In this document: piece by piece, positions 55,054 to 64,000 of the stretch | Layout of the letters: the number at the start of each line of letters is the position of its first letter | Position numbering within the stretch: position 1 is the first letter of the stretch | Assembly (NCBI GenBank): GCA_963682025.1 | Contig: OY821517.1 | Coordinates: 225,527,507-225,591,506, forward strand | Direction: 5' to 3' | From: Cordilura impudica | Taxonomy: Eukaryota; Arthropoda; Insecta; Diptera; Scathophagidae | DNA: 64,000 nucleotides | Program-made: the position numbers and the translations under genes | The notes under the pieces: model-generated | What the model saw: only the letters and a program-made list of their open reading frames with translations | Database searches by the model: none | Told to the model about the DNA's origin: nothing

Positions 55054-55870
55054 GCTAATTGATTTTTTTTTTTCTATTTCTAATTGATAAAATTTTTCAT
55101 CATACTCTTCTGACTTCTTCATGTGCTCCTTCATTAAGTCACCCAGTTCACCAATCTTTGCCAATATGTCCTTATTATTGTTTCTTTTAGCTGCTGCTGC
55201 TGATGTGGATGGAGCTGGTGACGAGAGTGGGGATGGTATGGTTATTGTTGCTGCTGAAGTAGATGGAGCTGGTGACGATAGTGGAGATGGTATGGTCATT
55301 GGAGCTGGTGACGAGAGTGGGGATGGAATGACCATTGTTGCTGCTGATGGTGGTAGAGATGTTAATGTTGCTGCTGATGTGGATGCTGCTGTTGACGCAT
55401 TTTCATCTGAAATAAACCAAAATTATTATATATAGTTTCAAATAAAATAAATTTTCAAAGTACTTACAAAAACTTTCCTCAATAATATAATTGATGTTGT
55501 GGATTTTGAACCCACCAAGGATTTGGTGGATTCTTAAGTAATGGGGCCACTCCGAGGGTGACCCTCCAGAACTCCCGACAGCCAATTTCTCTTTTCTGAA
55601 AAACAAAATTATTTCAAACAAAATGCAATTGCATACATATGTGTAAGAAAATATTTACCTGTACCGATTTGTAAGATTTTTTATCTTTACTTGTATCTCA
55701 TTCTTTGTGAAGAAATACGCATGTTTTCCCAGCTCCATGGCGATTTCATCATATATATGGATGTTTCTGCGACATCCGCGGAGCTGCGACAGCTTTTCCT
55801 CCCACATATCCAGCAACATCATTTCCGCCCCAATACACCACGTTTTTCTGGACTTTTGTGATTTTGACAT
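55042..55870 (-). CDS. Myb/SANT-like partner protein of PIF/Harbinger (spliced)
   Basis: Minus-strand exons 55870-55659, 55595-55468 and 55406-55042 join in frame to 234 residues. Residues ~10-70 form a Myb/SANT-like (MADF-like) trihelix: KTWCIGAEMMLLDMWEEKLS, then KNEIQVKIKNLTNRYR, with spaced Trp residues. The middle is a linker, then three near-repeats of TIPSPLSSPAPSTSA, each preceded by Ala/Thr runs. The C-terminal ~45 residues are a predicted coiled coil (LAKIGELGDLMKEHMKKSEE). In this superfamily the Myb-like protein brings the transposase to DNA and the nucleus. Its 3' end overlaps that of the transposase by ~12 bases. Confidence 0.8.
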
Positions 55871-56209
55871 GCTGAAATTAAATTACAAGTTAAAATAATA
55901 AATAAAAAAAGAAAGTAAATAATATTTTAATTAAAAAATACTTTGCTATACTCACTTGCTGCTTTTGTTTTGTTTTTCTAAAAATACACAGTCGTAAAAT
56001 GATGCAAATTTTCGCTGCAGCGTTGCACATTTGTTCATTTTGCGGCAATTTGTAAAATACATCCCTGATTTCTGTTGGATTTATTCTTGATTAAGCTAAA
56101 GCGAGGGTTTTATTATGACAGTATTTATATACCAAAAAATAGATTAGCTTTAATTTAATCCATTATAAAGCGAGTCAAATGCGGATTAAGCTGCAGTGAA
56201 AACGCAGTA

Positions 56210-56340
56210 TAAGATATGTTGTATATGTTGTAATTCCTCGTATTGTTGAGGTCATTACAGTTGTGTGTATACTAATACTGCACGTTTCACATTGGCCTAA
56301 GCAAGTTTTACCACATATTTTTTATCATTAAAATTAAATA
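56210..56340 (+). repeat. Helentron-like body right of PIF/Harbinger
   Basis: Contains TTACCACATATTTTTTATCA, also found at ~48839. It joins the 53141-53263 segment when the transposon is removed. Confidence 0.55.
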
Positions 56341-56389
56341 TTAAAAATTAAAAATTAATAAAAATGAAAAATGGAAAATGAAAAATTAA

Positions 56390-56421
<32 letters not shown>

Positions 56422-56639
56422 GGAAAATGGAAAATGAAAAATGAAAAATGAAAAACGAAAAATGAAAATTGAAAATTGAAAAATGAAAATTGAAAATTGA
56501 AAAATGAAAAATGGAAAATGAAAAATGAAAACTTAAAAATGGAAAATGAAAAATCGAAAATGAAAAATGAAAAATTTAAAATCGAAAATCGATAATGGAA
56601 TCTGAAAAGAAAAATGAAAAGTGGAAAATGAAAAATTAA

Positions 56640-56671
<32 letters not shown>

Positions 56672-56702
56672 GAGAAATGGAAAATTGAAAATGAAAAATG
56701 AA

Positions 56703-56734
<32 letters not shown>

Positions 56735-57335
56735 GGAAAATAAAAAATGCAAAATGGAATATGAAAAATTAAGAATGAAAAATGAAAAATGGAAAATGAA
56801 AAATGAAAAATGAAAAATTAAAAATGGAATATGGAATATGGAAAATGAAAAATGAAAAATGGAAAATTGAAAATTAAAAATGAAATATGAAAATTGGAAA
56901 ATGAAAAAATTGAAAATGGAATATGGAAAATGAAAAATGAAATGATGGAAAATGGAAAATCAAAAATCGAAAATGAAAAATGGAAAATGAAAAATTTAAA
57001 ATTAAAAATTGCAAATGGAAAATGAAAAATGAAAAATTAAAAATGAAAAATGGAAAGTGGAATATGGAAAATGAAAAATGAAAATATAAAAATGAAAAAT
57101 GAAAAATGGAAAACGGAAAATGAAAAATTAAAAATGGAAAATGGAAAATGAAAAATGAAAAATGAAAATTGAAAAATGAAAAATGAAAAATGGAAAATGA
57201 AAATGGAAAATGAAAAATGAAAAGTGGAAAATGGAAAATGAGAAATTAAAAATTAAAAACTATAAATGAAAAACGAAAGATGAATATTGAAAAGTGAAAA
57301 ATGGAAAATGGTAAAAAAAAATGAAAATGAAAAAG
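56341..57335 (+). repeat. AAAATGG/AAAATGA heptamer array
   Basis: About 1 kb of mixed heptamers, less regular than the others, with many GAAAAAT units. Confidence 0.9.
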
Positions 57336-57386
57336 GTGGAGGGTATCAAAGATTCGGCCCAGCCGAATTTAACACTCTTACTTGTT
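57336..57386 (+). repeat. Helentron-like 3' end
   Basis: GGTGGAGGGTATCAAAGATT, hairpin TTCGGCCCAGCCGAA (one base changed) and CTTACTTGTT. Its 5' end probably lies in or left of the gap. Confidence 0.75.
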
Positions 57387-57675
57387 CAATTTCATTTTGC
57401 ATTTTTCAATTTTCTATTTTCATTTTCCATTTTTGATTTTCCATTTTCTATTCTCCATTTTTCATTTTCTATTTTCCATTTTACATATTTCATTTTCCAT
57501 ATTCCGTTTTTCATTTTCCATTTTTCATTTTCCATTCTCCATTATTCATTTTCTATTTTCCATTTTCCTTTTTTCATTTTTCAATTTTCTTTTTCATTTT
57601 CCATTTTTCATTTTCTATTCTCCATTTTTCATTTTCTATTTTACATTTTCCATTTTTCGTTTTCATTTTTTCTTT
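57387..57675 (+). repeat. CATTTTC/CATTTTT heptamer array
   Basis: About 41 units in plus-strand CATTTT form, opposite to the array before it. The junction is the 3' end at 57386. Confidence 0.9.
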
Positions 57676-58157
57676 TATATTGGTGATTTGGTGATAAAAA
57701 AAATATGTGGCAATGCTACTAATATGAGCTATGTTATTGTGTTCTTGGTATTGCTATATATATGCATAATCTTTTGTGGCATTTTTTATGTTGTTGTACA
57801 ATTATTATGTTGAACCACTAAACTGTTACAACAAACACACTGGGTTTTATGTTTTTTTTAGAGGTATCTACATATTTTTGTTCGTATCTAATCACAATGA
57901 TGCTCGATTTAGCCCATTTTAAATGCCAACCTTCGGGAATTATGGCAAATGATATTATTGTAACCATATCCATTAAGATGACTTTGTTTGTGAATGAGCG
58001 TGATTTCAACAGACAGACGGACATCGCTATATCGACTCGAGCTGTGATAAGGATCAAGAATATATACTTTATGGGGTCGGAAATAAGTTTTTCGATGCGT
58101 TACAAACGGAATGACAAACCTATATATACCCTCTGCCACTGACGTGTGGAGGGTATA
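57676..58157 (-). repeat. Helentron-like 5' block (ACGTCAG subfamily), inverted
   Basis: The inverse of 48381-48895: CTGCCACTGACGTGTGGAGG then GTATA at 58157. ORFs on both strands here are by-products. Confidence 0.75.
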
Positions 58158-58620
58158 ATAATGAAATATCTAAAATATTAAAAACAACTATAGGAACTAA
58201 CTGATAGTTAGAGAGCTTTGTAATCATCGACCACACTCCTATAAAAATTTCCAATCACATATACACACATCGTCTTATCAGTGTTGACCTTTATGACCTT
58301 CTAATCAGTTATGTACTTCTTATCTTGTATGACTAATTGTTAAAATATTAGCTACAGTTACGTACATTTTTCTTAGTTGTGACCTTCTTATCAGTTATAT
58401 AGTTCTTATCAGTGTTGACCTTTATGACCTCCTTATCAGTTATGACTCACACGCCCCTCCCCCCCACACACACACACCTCCCCCCCCCACCCCCCACACA
58501 CACACATACACAGACATACACAAAACTAAAACTTAACGGCCCCTAGAACGTATACTTATGGAGGCGCACTTGTACTGAAAACTTGCGCCAGAAGCTACAT
58601 ATACATACTAGTCTTATCAG
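58158..58620. other. Unassigned; CTTATCAGT repeats and a C/CA-rich tract
   Basis: CTTATCAGTGTTGACCTTTA and its variants recur at ~58273, 58388, 58408 and 58433, with CTTATCAGTTG again at 58613. 58446-58524 is a C/CA tract (CCCCCCCACACACACACACC). No gene. Confidence 0.5.
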
Positions 58621-59352
58621 TTGGAGTATGTAAATGTCATTATTGATTATGGAGTTTTGTTTGGCACAAAACTAACATTTTCTCAACATATTACTATGAC
58701 AGGTAATAAAGCCCGTGGAGTACTTGCCCTTATCAAGCATTGGGCAAAGAATTTAGCGATCCAATCACAACAAAACAATTGTATACATAACTTGTCAAAC
58801 CGATTTTGGAATACGGTTCTGTTGTGTGGGATCCACATTATGCCGTTCACAGCGATCACATTGAGTCTGTTGAAAAACAATTTTTACTGTTCTGCTTGCG
58901 AAATCTATATACATATCGTTCTATTAATCTACCGTCGTATAGTCCAAGGTTAGCTCAAATTAAATTGCCTTCTTTAAAAAGTCAAAGAAACATGCTAAAT
59001 GTGACATTTTTAATGAAACTAATAAATGGCGACGTATGCTCTCAGTTCCTGCTGAATAATATTGTTTTTAATATTCCTCAACGTCCGCCCCGCTACTTCA
59101 ATCCTTTGTCCATCCAGTATTTCCGCTCAAACTATACAAACGGATCAGGTTTAGAAGATTATCGAGAATTTTAATAATCCTTAAAATTTCATAGATTATT
59201 CTTTAAATATTAATGTTGTTAAACGTAATATTATTTTGTTTTTAAATACCTAGTTTTAAATAATATTGTAAATTTATATATATATATATATATTACAATG
59301 TCTGAAAGGATTTAATCTATAGACTAAAATAAATAAATAAAAAAAAAAAAAA
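58621..59352 (+). pseudogene. 5'-truncated LINE, RT tail
   Basis: 58621-58800 reads VLFGTKLTFSQHITMTGNKA, the segment after the RT palm. After a frameshift, 58806-59174 continues with MEYGSVVWDPHYAVHSDHIE, FLLFCLRNL, then LPSYSPRLAQIKLPSLKSQR and FLMKLINGDVCSQFLL. That is the C-terminal region of LINE ORF2 in Jockey/CR1-like clades. The 3' UTR ends in AATAAATAAATAAAAAAA at ~59330-59352. Truncation at the 5' end is usual for LINE copies. It differs from the full LINE at 38997-43300. Confidence 0.75.
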
Positions 59353-60386
59353 TCTAGCAGCGTAAGAAATGTAACCTGATATTTGGGGTTGATTTAGCAA
59401 GTTATTGAAGTAGGTTCTAAAAATTTCGGCGTTTATATCTGGGCTTGGGTTTTTAGTTTCACCCTTATCTCTTTAGCAATGCTCCATCATTCCATACTAT
59501 TGGTTATTTTGTTTTTTTGAGCTCAAAATTCTTGTAATATAACAACATCTTTTCCTCACATATACTTTTGTAGCTTCGATTTGAACAGATATATTGCTGT
59601 TTCTAAATTTCATTTCTTGTACTTCTGAATGAGGTGAGATATTTAAAGGACTCATCTTTAGCTTTCAGACATGTTTTATCGATCCATTTTTCTTTATTTT
59701 TGATTATATCCAAAATTCCTCGAAAAGTTTCGTTTATCATTTGTCTAATTGAACTTCCTGCGAAAATTATCTAAGTGTAGTGTGTTCAAGCAGTGTCTAT
59801 TGCCATGCTCCAGACATGCAATAGAACCCCATGCATTCTATAGTGAATCGCACTGCACAGTCAGTTACATTGCAAATTGTCATACACATTTGGTTCTCAC
59901 GCTAGCTTAAGTTAGATTAAGTATATATGGGTGTGTGTGTTATTTATAGGTAGAATTAAGTTTAAATTTAAATAAGCATAACAAAAGAATGTGTTTGTGT
60001 AAAATCTACTATATGGCGATCTTGCCAAATAAGTGAAAAAGTGCGAGAAAAGAACTTCGTTAATTCAAAAATATATAAAGAAATACAAATTGCAAACAAA
60101 AAAAAATTAACCAAAACTAATGATTATATAATAAAAAAATTAAGATTGAAAGAAACGAAAAAATTCGAACAGTAAAATTAATAATGTTGCCATTTAATTA
60201 TTTATAAAATTACATAAAACAAAAAAAATTTTTTTTAGTGTATTGAGAATAAAAAGCGCTAAAAGCAACCATTAAATCTACACCATTTGCTAACTTTCAA
60301 ATATAAATTATATATCATAAATAACAACACACAAAACGTGAAGAAAAGAAAAAATATTTCTTTTAAATCATTTTAACTTAAAAAAA
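59353..60386. other. No recognised feature
   Basis: About 1 kb of AT-rich sequence. It is free of the repeats seen elsewhere, so it may be original host intergenic DNA. No ORF over 60 codons with recognisable content. Confidence 0.45.
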
Positions 60387-62753
60387 ATAAGTTAGAGTGT
60401 TAAATTAGGCTGTGCCGAGTCTTTGATACCCTCCACCTCGGTTTGAGTATTGATAATAAATGTGAACAAAATATTTGAAAAAGTAAACAATTTGTTAAGC
60501 TTTATACCCAATTATTTCAACAAATTCCTTGGTTTGATCCGGATTTTTGTTTATTTCAAGAGCTGGTCTATAAAGCTATCTCTCATTAGTAATTCGTGGT
60601 CCAACGAGGAAACATCATTTTCGTCTTTTCTGTTATTTCGGATAAAAGAAAATACGTTTCGGTGTTTGCTTTTTGGTCATCGTGGTTGCTGACATAACCT
60701 CTCGTTTAATTTAGTTCAAGTTTTTGCAAATTAATGGCTGTATAGTTTCTTTTAACTGGCCAAATAATTCTTCATTGTGGCCGTAGAGGTCGGATGGAGT
60801 AACAAAATAATAACCAAATTGGAAAATTATTTTTTTTACTTATTAAAGGGAGTTTTTACTATTAGATTTTGTGGTAATCCAAAATAACACAATACAATAC
60901 AAAAACCAGTGATGCCAACTTTTGATTTTGAATTAAATTATTCCAAATACTACTACCTGGGAATTATTATCGAACTGCAATTTTTTGGGTTTTACTTTGC
61001 CTAACATGAAGTCATCATGAACACTGGTTCGAATATAGGAAATAAAATAAATTTTCATCTTTTTTTCTTAATAACTTCAAATTTGCATCCAAAACCGTTA
61101 TGACAAATAATATATAAATAACATTCTCATCAAATTCCGCGCTATTTATGTAACAATTTTTATGTTCCCAACTCTTAAATATCATTTGAGGGTTTCTAAA
61201 CTTCGTTGAATTTAAATTAATGTTTTCTTATCCTGAAATGCTATTAATTTCTCCTGAATCGCAATATTTTTTTAATTTCAGTTGATTTTTTAAATGTAAA
61301 CATATTTGGTGTTTTCTGAATTTCAATTTGTGTTTAAAGAATAAAATTTATATTTTAATAATTCAATGATGTGTTCTAAATTTCAAGTTATGATTTCCGA
61401 CGTTTTAATATGATTTTCTAAAATTCAAATGATATTTTCGAATTTATAATTGGTAATCTGAATATATGTATAGAATATATGCATATTATTTTATTATATA
61501 ATATATGTACATATACATATATATGTAAATACTACACACAAAAAATACTACACCAAAATATTACAAAATGAACATCAATGTATTTTATATTACTATTTAG
61601 CTAATAAATATTTTTTTTTGTGTGACATAGTTAGGTTGGCGCTAGCTACAGCTAGTCAAAATGCCAAGTTATACGACATATGGATCCCTACACAACCTAT
61701 GGCCTTGCAAGTGAGGTAAGGGAGACCATTTGATTTCAGAGATTTCCCTGGACCTGTTCCACCGATTTTAATGATTTATGAAACAGAAATCTTCTCACAC
61801 TCTTGGTCAATCATTCTCACTAAAAATGATCACAATAGCTGTCCTGTTGAGGGCGTGATTGTGACAAGAACAACAAGACTTTTTTTAGTTCTTCTTTCAA
61901 ATCTCGGGCCCTTATCAACCGATTTGGACGATTTTAAATAGCGAACTTCTCAGAATGTTATTGAATCATTTTTTATGTCAACGAGCACACTAGCTGCCCG
62001 ATTAAAGTTGTCATCGTGATTTCGACAGACGGACAGGCGGACATCGCTATATCAACTCCGCTTGTTATAAGGATCACAAATATATATTGTTAAAGATCAT
62101 GAGGTATTTATGATCTTAAATGCAAAATAATATTTAGGGAAAATATAATAGGAACTGGGAGAGTTGTTAAGGTGAATAGGGAATTTATTCACGATTTCGA
62201 AATAAAAGAATTTATATTTATTTCAAGTAACTTACATTATTTTATTCAATATTCAGTTAGTTTGTTCTTATGTATGTAGGTAATGCCGACACGTCTTCTT
62301 TGCGTTGTAAAAAGGGAATAGGATATTTCTACTTAGCGCTAAAACCTTGTAGCCTCGGTATTGGATAAATATCATACGATAGGATAAGATAAGATATAAG
62401 ATAAAATATAATGAATAAATGTCAATTCAAAAAGACACAAAAAATAGTGGTTGATCTCTTACAATGCAGAGATGTGACTTATAAAACGTTTGCATATAAA
62501 GATAATTCAAATACAAGTATACTTTATAAATTCATTGGTAGATAATTATTATAATAATAAATCAGATTAATACAAATATATCAATATACATATTTATATA
62601 AACAAATTGTGAAATTCAATATATGCTGATGAACGTACAAATTACTTTCATCATATAGTTATATTTTATGAGGTCGAGATTTTTTTTTTCTAATTACTAC
62701 AAACGGAATGACACACTTATATATACCCTCTGCAGACTGGGGTGGAAGGTATA
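60387..62753 (-). mobile_element. DINE-1/Helentron-like element, copy 5 (split by solo LTR)
   Basis: 3' end at the left (AATAAGTTAGAGTGTTAAAT, decayed hairpin TTAGGCTGTGCCGAG, GATACCCTCCAC); 5' end at the right (GGGGTGGAAGGTATA). It is collinear with copy 2 but shorter, with several substitutions in the terminal motifs, so it is probably older. Interrupted at 62087. Confidence 0.6.
62088..62653. repeat. Solo LTR (566 bp)
   Basis: It starts TGTTAAAGATCATGAGG and ends TTACTTTCATCA. Flanks TATAT and TATAG could be a 4-5-bp target duplication. Copies 1-3 show the unbroken site (AAATATATATATTTTATGG). It contains AATAAA-like signals and a GATAAGATAAGATATAAGAT microsatellite-like run. No internal LTR-element sequence is present, so recombination between LTRs is the likely origin. 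Confidence 0.7.
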
Positions 62754-63722
62754 AAAAAAATTCTAACAATTGCGTTTTGTTTTCAATTTAACAAAAATTA
62801 TACGCGTGTGAATAATTTCATTGCACTTTGAATCAAGCAAACGTATTAAATGTCGTTAACATGCTAACTGAACTCGCTTTTTGTCTACGAAAATAAGTGT
62901 TGAATTAATCAGTTAAATAAAATCAGTTAAAAAACCACTCTAAAATTTTTTCGAAAATGTTATAATATATACGGAAAAATATTCAAATGCAATGCGGCCA
63001 AGACATTGCTGAGGAATGAAACAGGTGTGGACAATACACCTGCAACGTCAACAACAACGAACAAAATAACAACGACTGCAACATCTTCACCTCAATAAGC
63101 AATACTACAACAATATCAGTAGCAGCAGAACCAGCAGCAGCATCAACAGTTAATTTTTTCATTATTTTAAATTGCTATTAAAGGTAGAATAAATTAATAT
63201 ATTTTTATTTCAAACAAATTTTAAATTACGTTAATTACTGAAATATAATTACTAAAAAAGTTTTTTTTCATTTTTAACAAGAAAAATAATTGTATCTGTT
63301 TTGAAATACAATTTAAGGAAATTTAAAAGAAAGAAGAAAATTTTTATAAAACCTTAAATAAAAAGAAAATTCGTCTAATTACATGTATTGAAGGGAAAAT
63401 TTTTGAAATTTTTAAAGTTAAATAAAAAAGTTTTATATATTAACACCAAAATTTAAATCTAACTATTGAATTTTATCTGGAATATTGAAATTTTGAATAT
63501 TTTTTTATTAATACCGAATTTTATTGTTTATATTAACATTTTGTTTTTCCAAATTTTTTATAATTTGAAAAAGGAGTATATATTCATATTGATTTAAAAT
63601 AGGAACATATATATTTCTGTATATCCATATTTACAATTACTAAAAATACAAATTTACAATATAGGTTTAAATTTTTTTTGAAAAAGAATTTCTTTTCTTT
63701 GATCAGGATTTTCGACCATATT
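62754..63722. other. Unassigned, with CAG/ACA-rich stretch
   Basis: Around 62985-63150 the plus strand is richer in G and C: TGCGGCCAAGACATTGCTGA, an Asn/Thr-rich reading, a TAA, then AGCAGCAGAACCAGCAGCAG. A short hairpin AGGTGT...ACACCT lies at ~63024-63042. Such CAG/ACA-rich sequence is common in 5' UTRs or exons of fly genes; I find no proven ORF or splice sites. Confidence 0.35.
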
Positions 63723-64000
63723 TATACCCTATACCACTATGTGGTTTGGGTATAATCTTTTATTATACAGATCGACTCAGAATCACTTTCTGAGTCGATT
63801 TAGCGATGTCCGTCCGTCCGTCCGTCTGTGTGTCCATGTAAACCTTGTAATCAAACTACAGGTCGCAAATATGAATATATTTTAATGAAATTTGGTATAT
63901 AAGCTTTTATCGGCCATAAGATAAACGCTGTTGAAATTGGTGAAATTCGGTCCATGTTCAGACCTAGTCCCCATACAAATGACCCCTATGAAATCGACAT
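63723..64000 (+). mobile_element. R3-family Helentron-like element, 5' end (runs off window)
   Basis: TATACCCTATACCACTATGT, GGTTTGGGTATA, GACTCAGAATCACTTTCTGA and GCGATGTCCGTCCGTCCGTC, matching the inverted copies at 26206-26742 and 43746-44534. Confidence 0.7.

Larger units (their letters stand above)
53267..56209 (+). mobile_element. PIF/Harbinger transposon with two genes
   Basis: 2943 bp. Terminal inverted repeats: TACTACGTTCTCACTGCAGC at the left, GCTGCAGTGAAAACGCAGTA at the right. The 3-bp target duplication is TAA (53264-53266, 56210-56212), the usual TWA target. It carries a DDE transposase on the plus strand and a Myb/SANT-like gene on the minus strand, in convergent order, the standard two-gene plan of the superfamily. 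Both genes appear intact when spliced. Confidence 0.95.

Overview
The window is about 64 kb of AT-rich animal DNA from a fly (Diptera, most likely a calyptrate or other higher fly). The evidence is dense DINE-1-like repeats, LTR elements of mdg1/412 type, a Jockey-type LINE, mariner, Tc1, hAT and PIF/Harbinger transposons, and decayed copies of two conserved animal genes (Vac14 and an AIP-like gene). I see no complete single-copy host gene. Almost everything is transposable element (TE), much of it nested, plus very large heptanucleotide arrays. A 200-base assembly gap lies at 52221-52420.

Layout. 1-3500: the 5' part of a minus-strand Ty3/gypsy element (start of gag, two small leader ORFs, primer-binding site, LTR), whose LTR is split by a decayed mariner (2189-3252). 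3506-15840: a second Ty3/gypsy element (minus strand, SAP-like motif in Gag), cut in two by a third, mdg1-like element with both LTRs (6075-14035). 15840-22900: a repeat fragment, a 3-kb palindrome whose arms are decayed, intron-containing copies of part of Vac14 (16577-19600), a zinc-finger-like scrap, an inverted-arm element with tandem repeats (20576-21843), an AIP-like pseudogene (22031-22603) and a small fold-back repeat.

22953-45502: two long plus-strand DINE-1/Helentron-like elements. The first (22953-36770) holds a 10.4-kb hAT-type insertion with 8-bp target duplications. That insertion holds a minus-strand copy of the same Helentron-like family (28301-34439), which holds a Tc1 element (31794-33427): four levels of nesting. 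The second (36994-45502) holds a complete LINE with two intact ORFs (38997-43300).

45500-58160: further Helentron-like copies whose interiors have become heptamer arrays: (AATTTTT)n about 1 kb, (TAAAATG)n about 2.1 kb, and AAAATGG/AAAATGA/AAATTGA mixtures. A 5.2-kb inverted structure (46954-52202) carries two opposed 3' ends. A PIF/Harbinger element with an apparently intact spliced transposase and a Myb/SANT-like partner gene (53267-56209) sits in one array. 58160-64000: a 5'-truncated LINE tail, another Helentron-like copy split by a solo LTR (62088-62653), a CAG/ACA-rich stretch, and the start of a repeat that runs off the window.

The best candidates for current or recent activity are the LINE and the PIF/Harbinger element. 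The most unusual structures are the tandem 19-bp primer-binding-site-like array of the third LTR element, the heptamer family shared by several Helentron-like copies, and the Vac14 palindrome.
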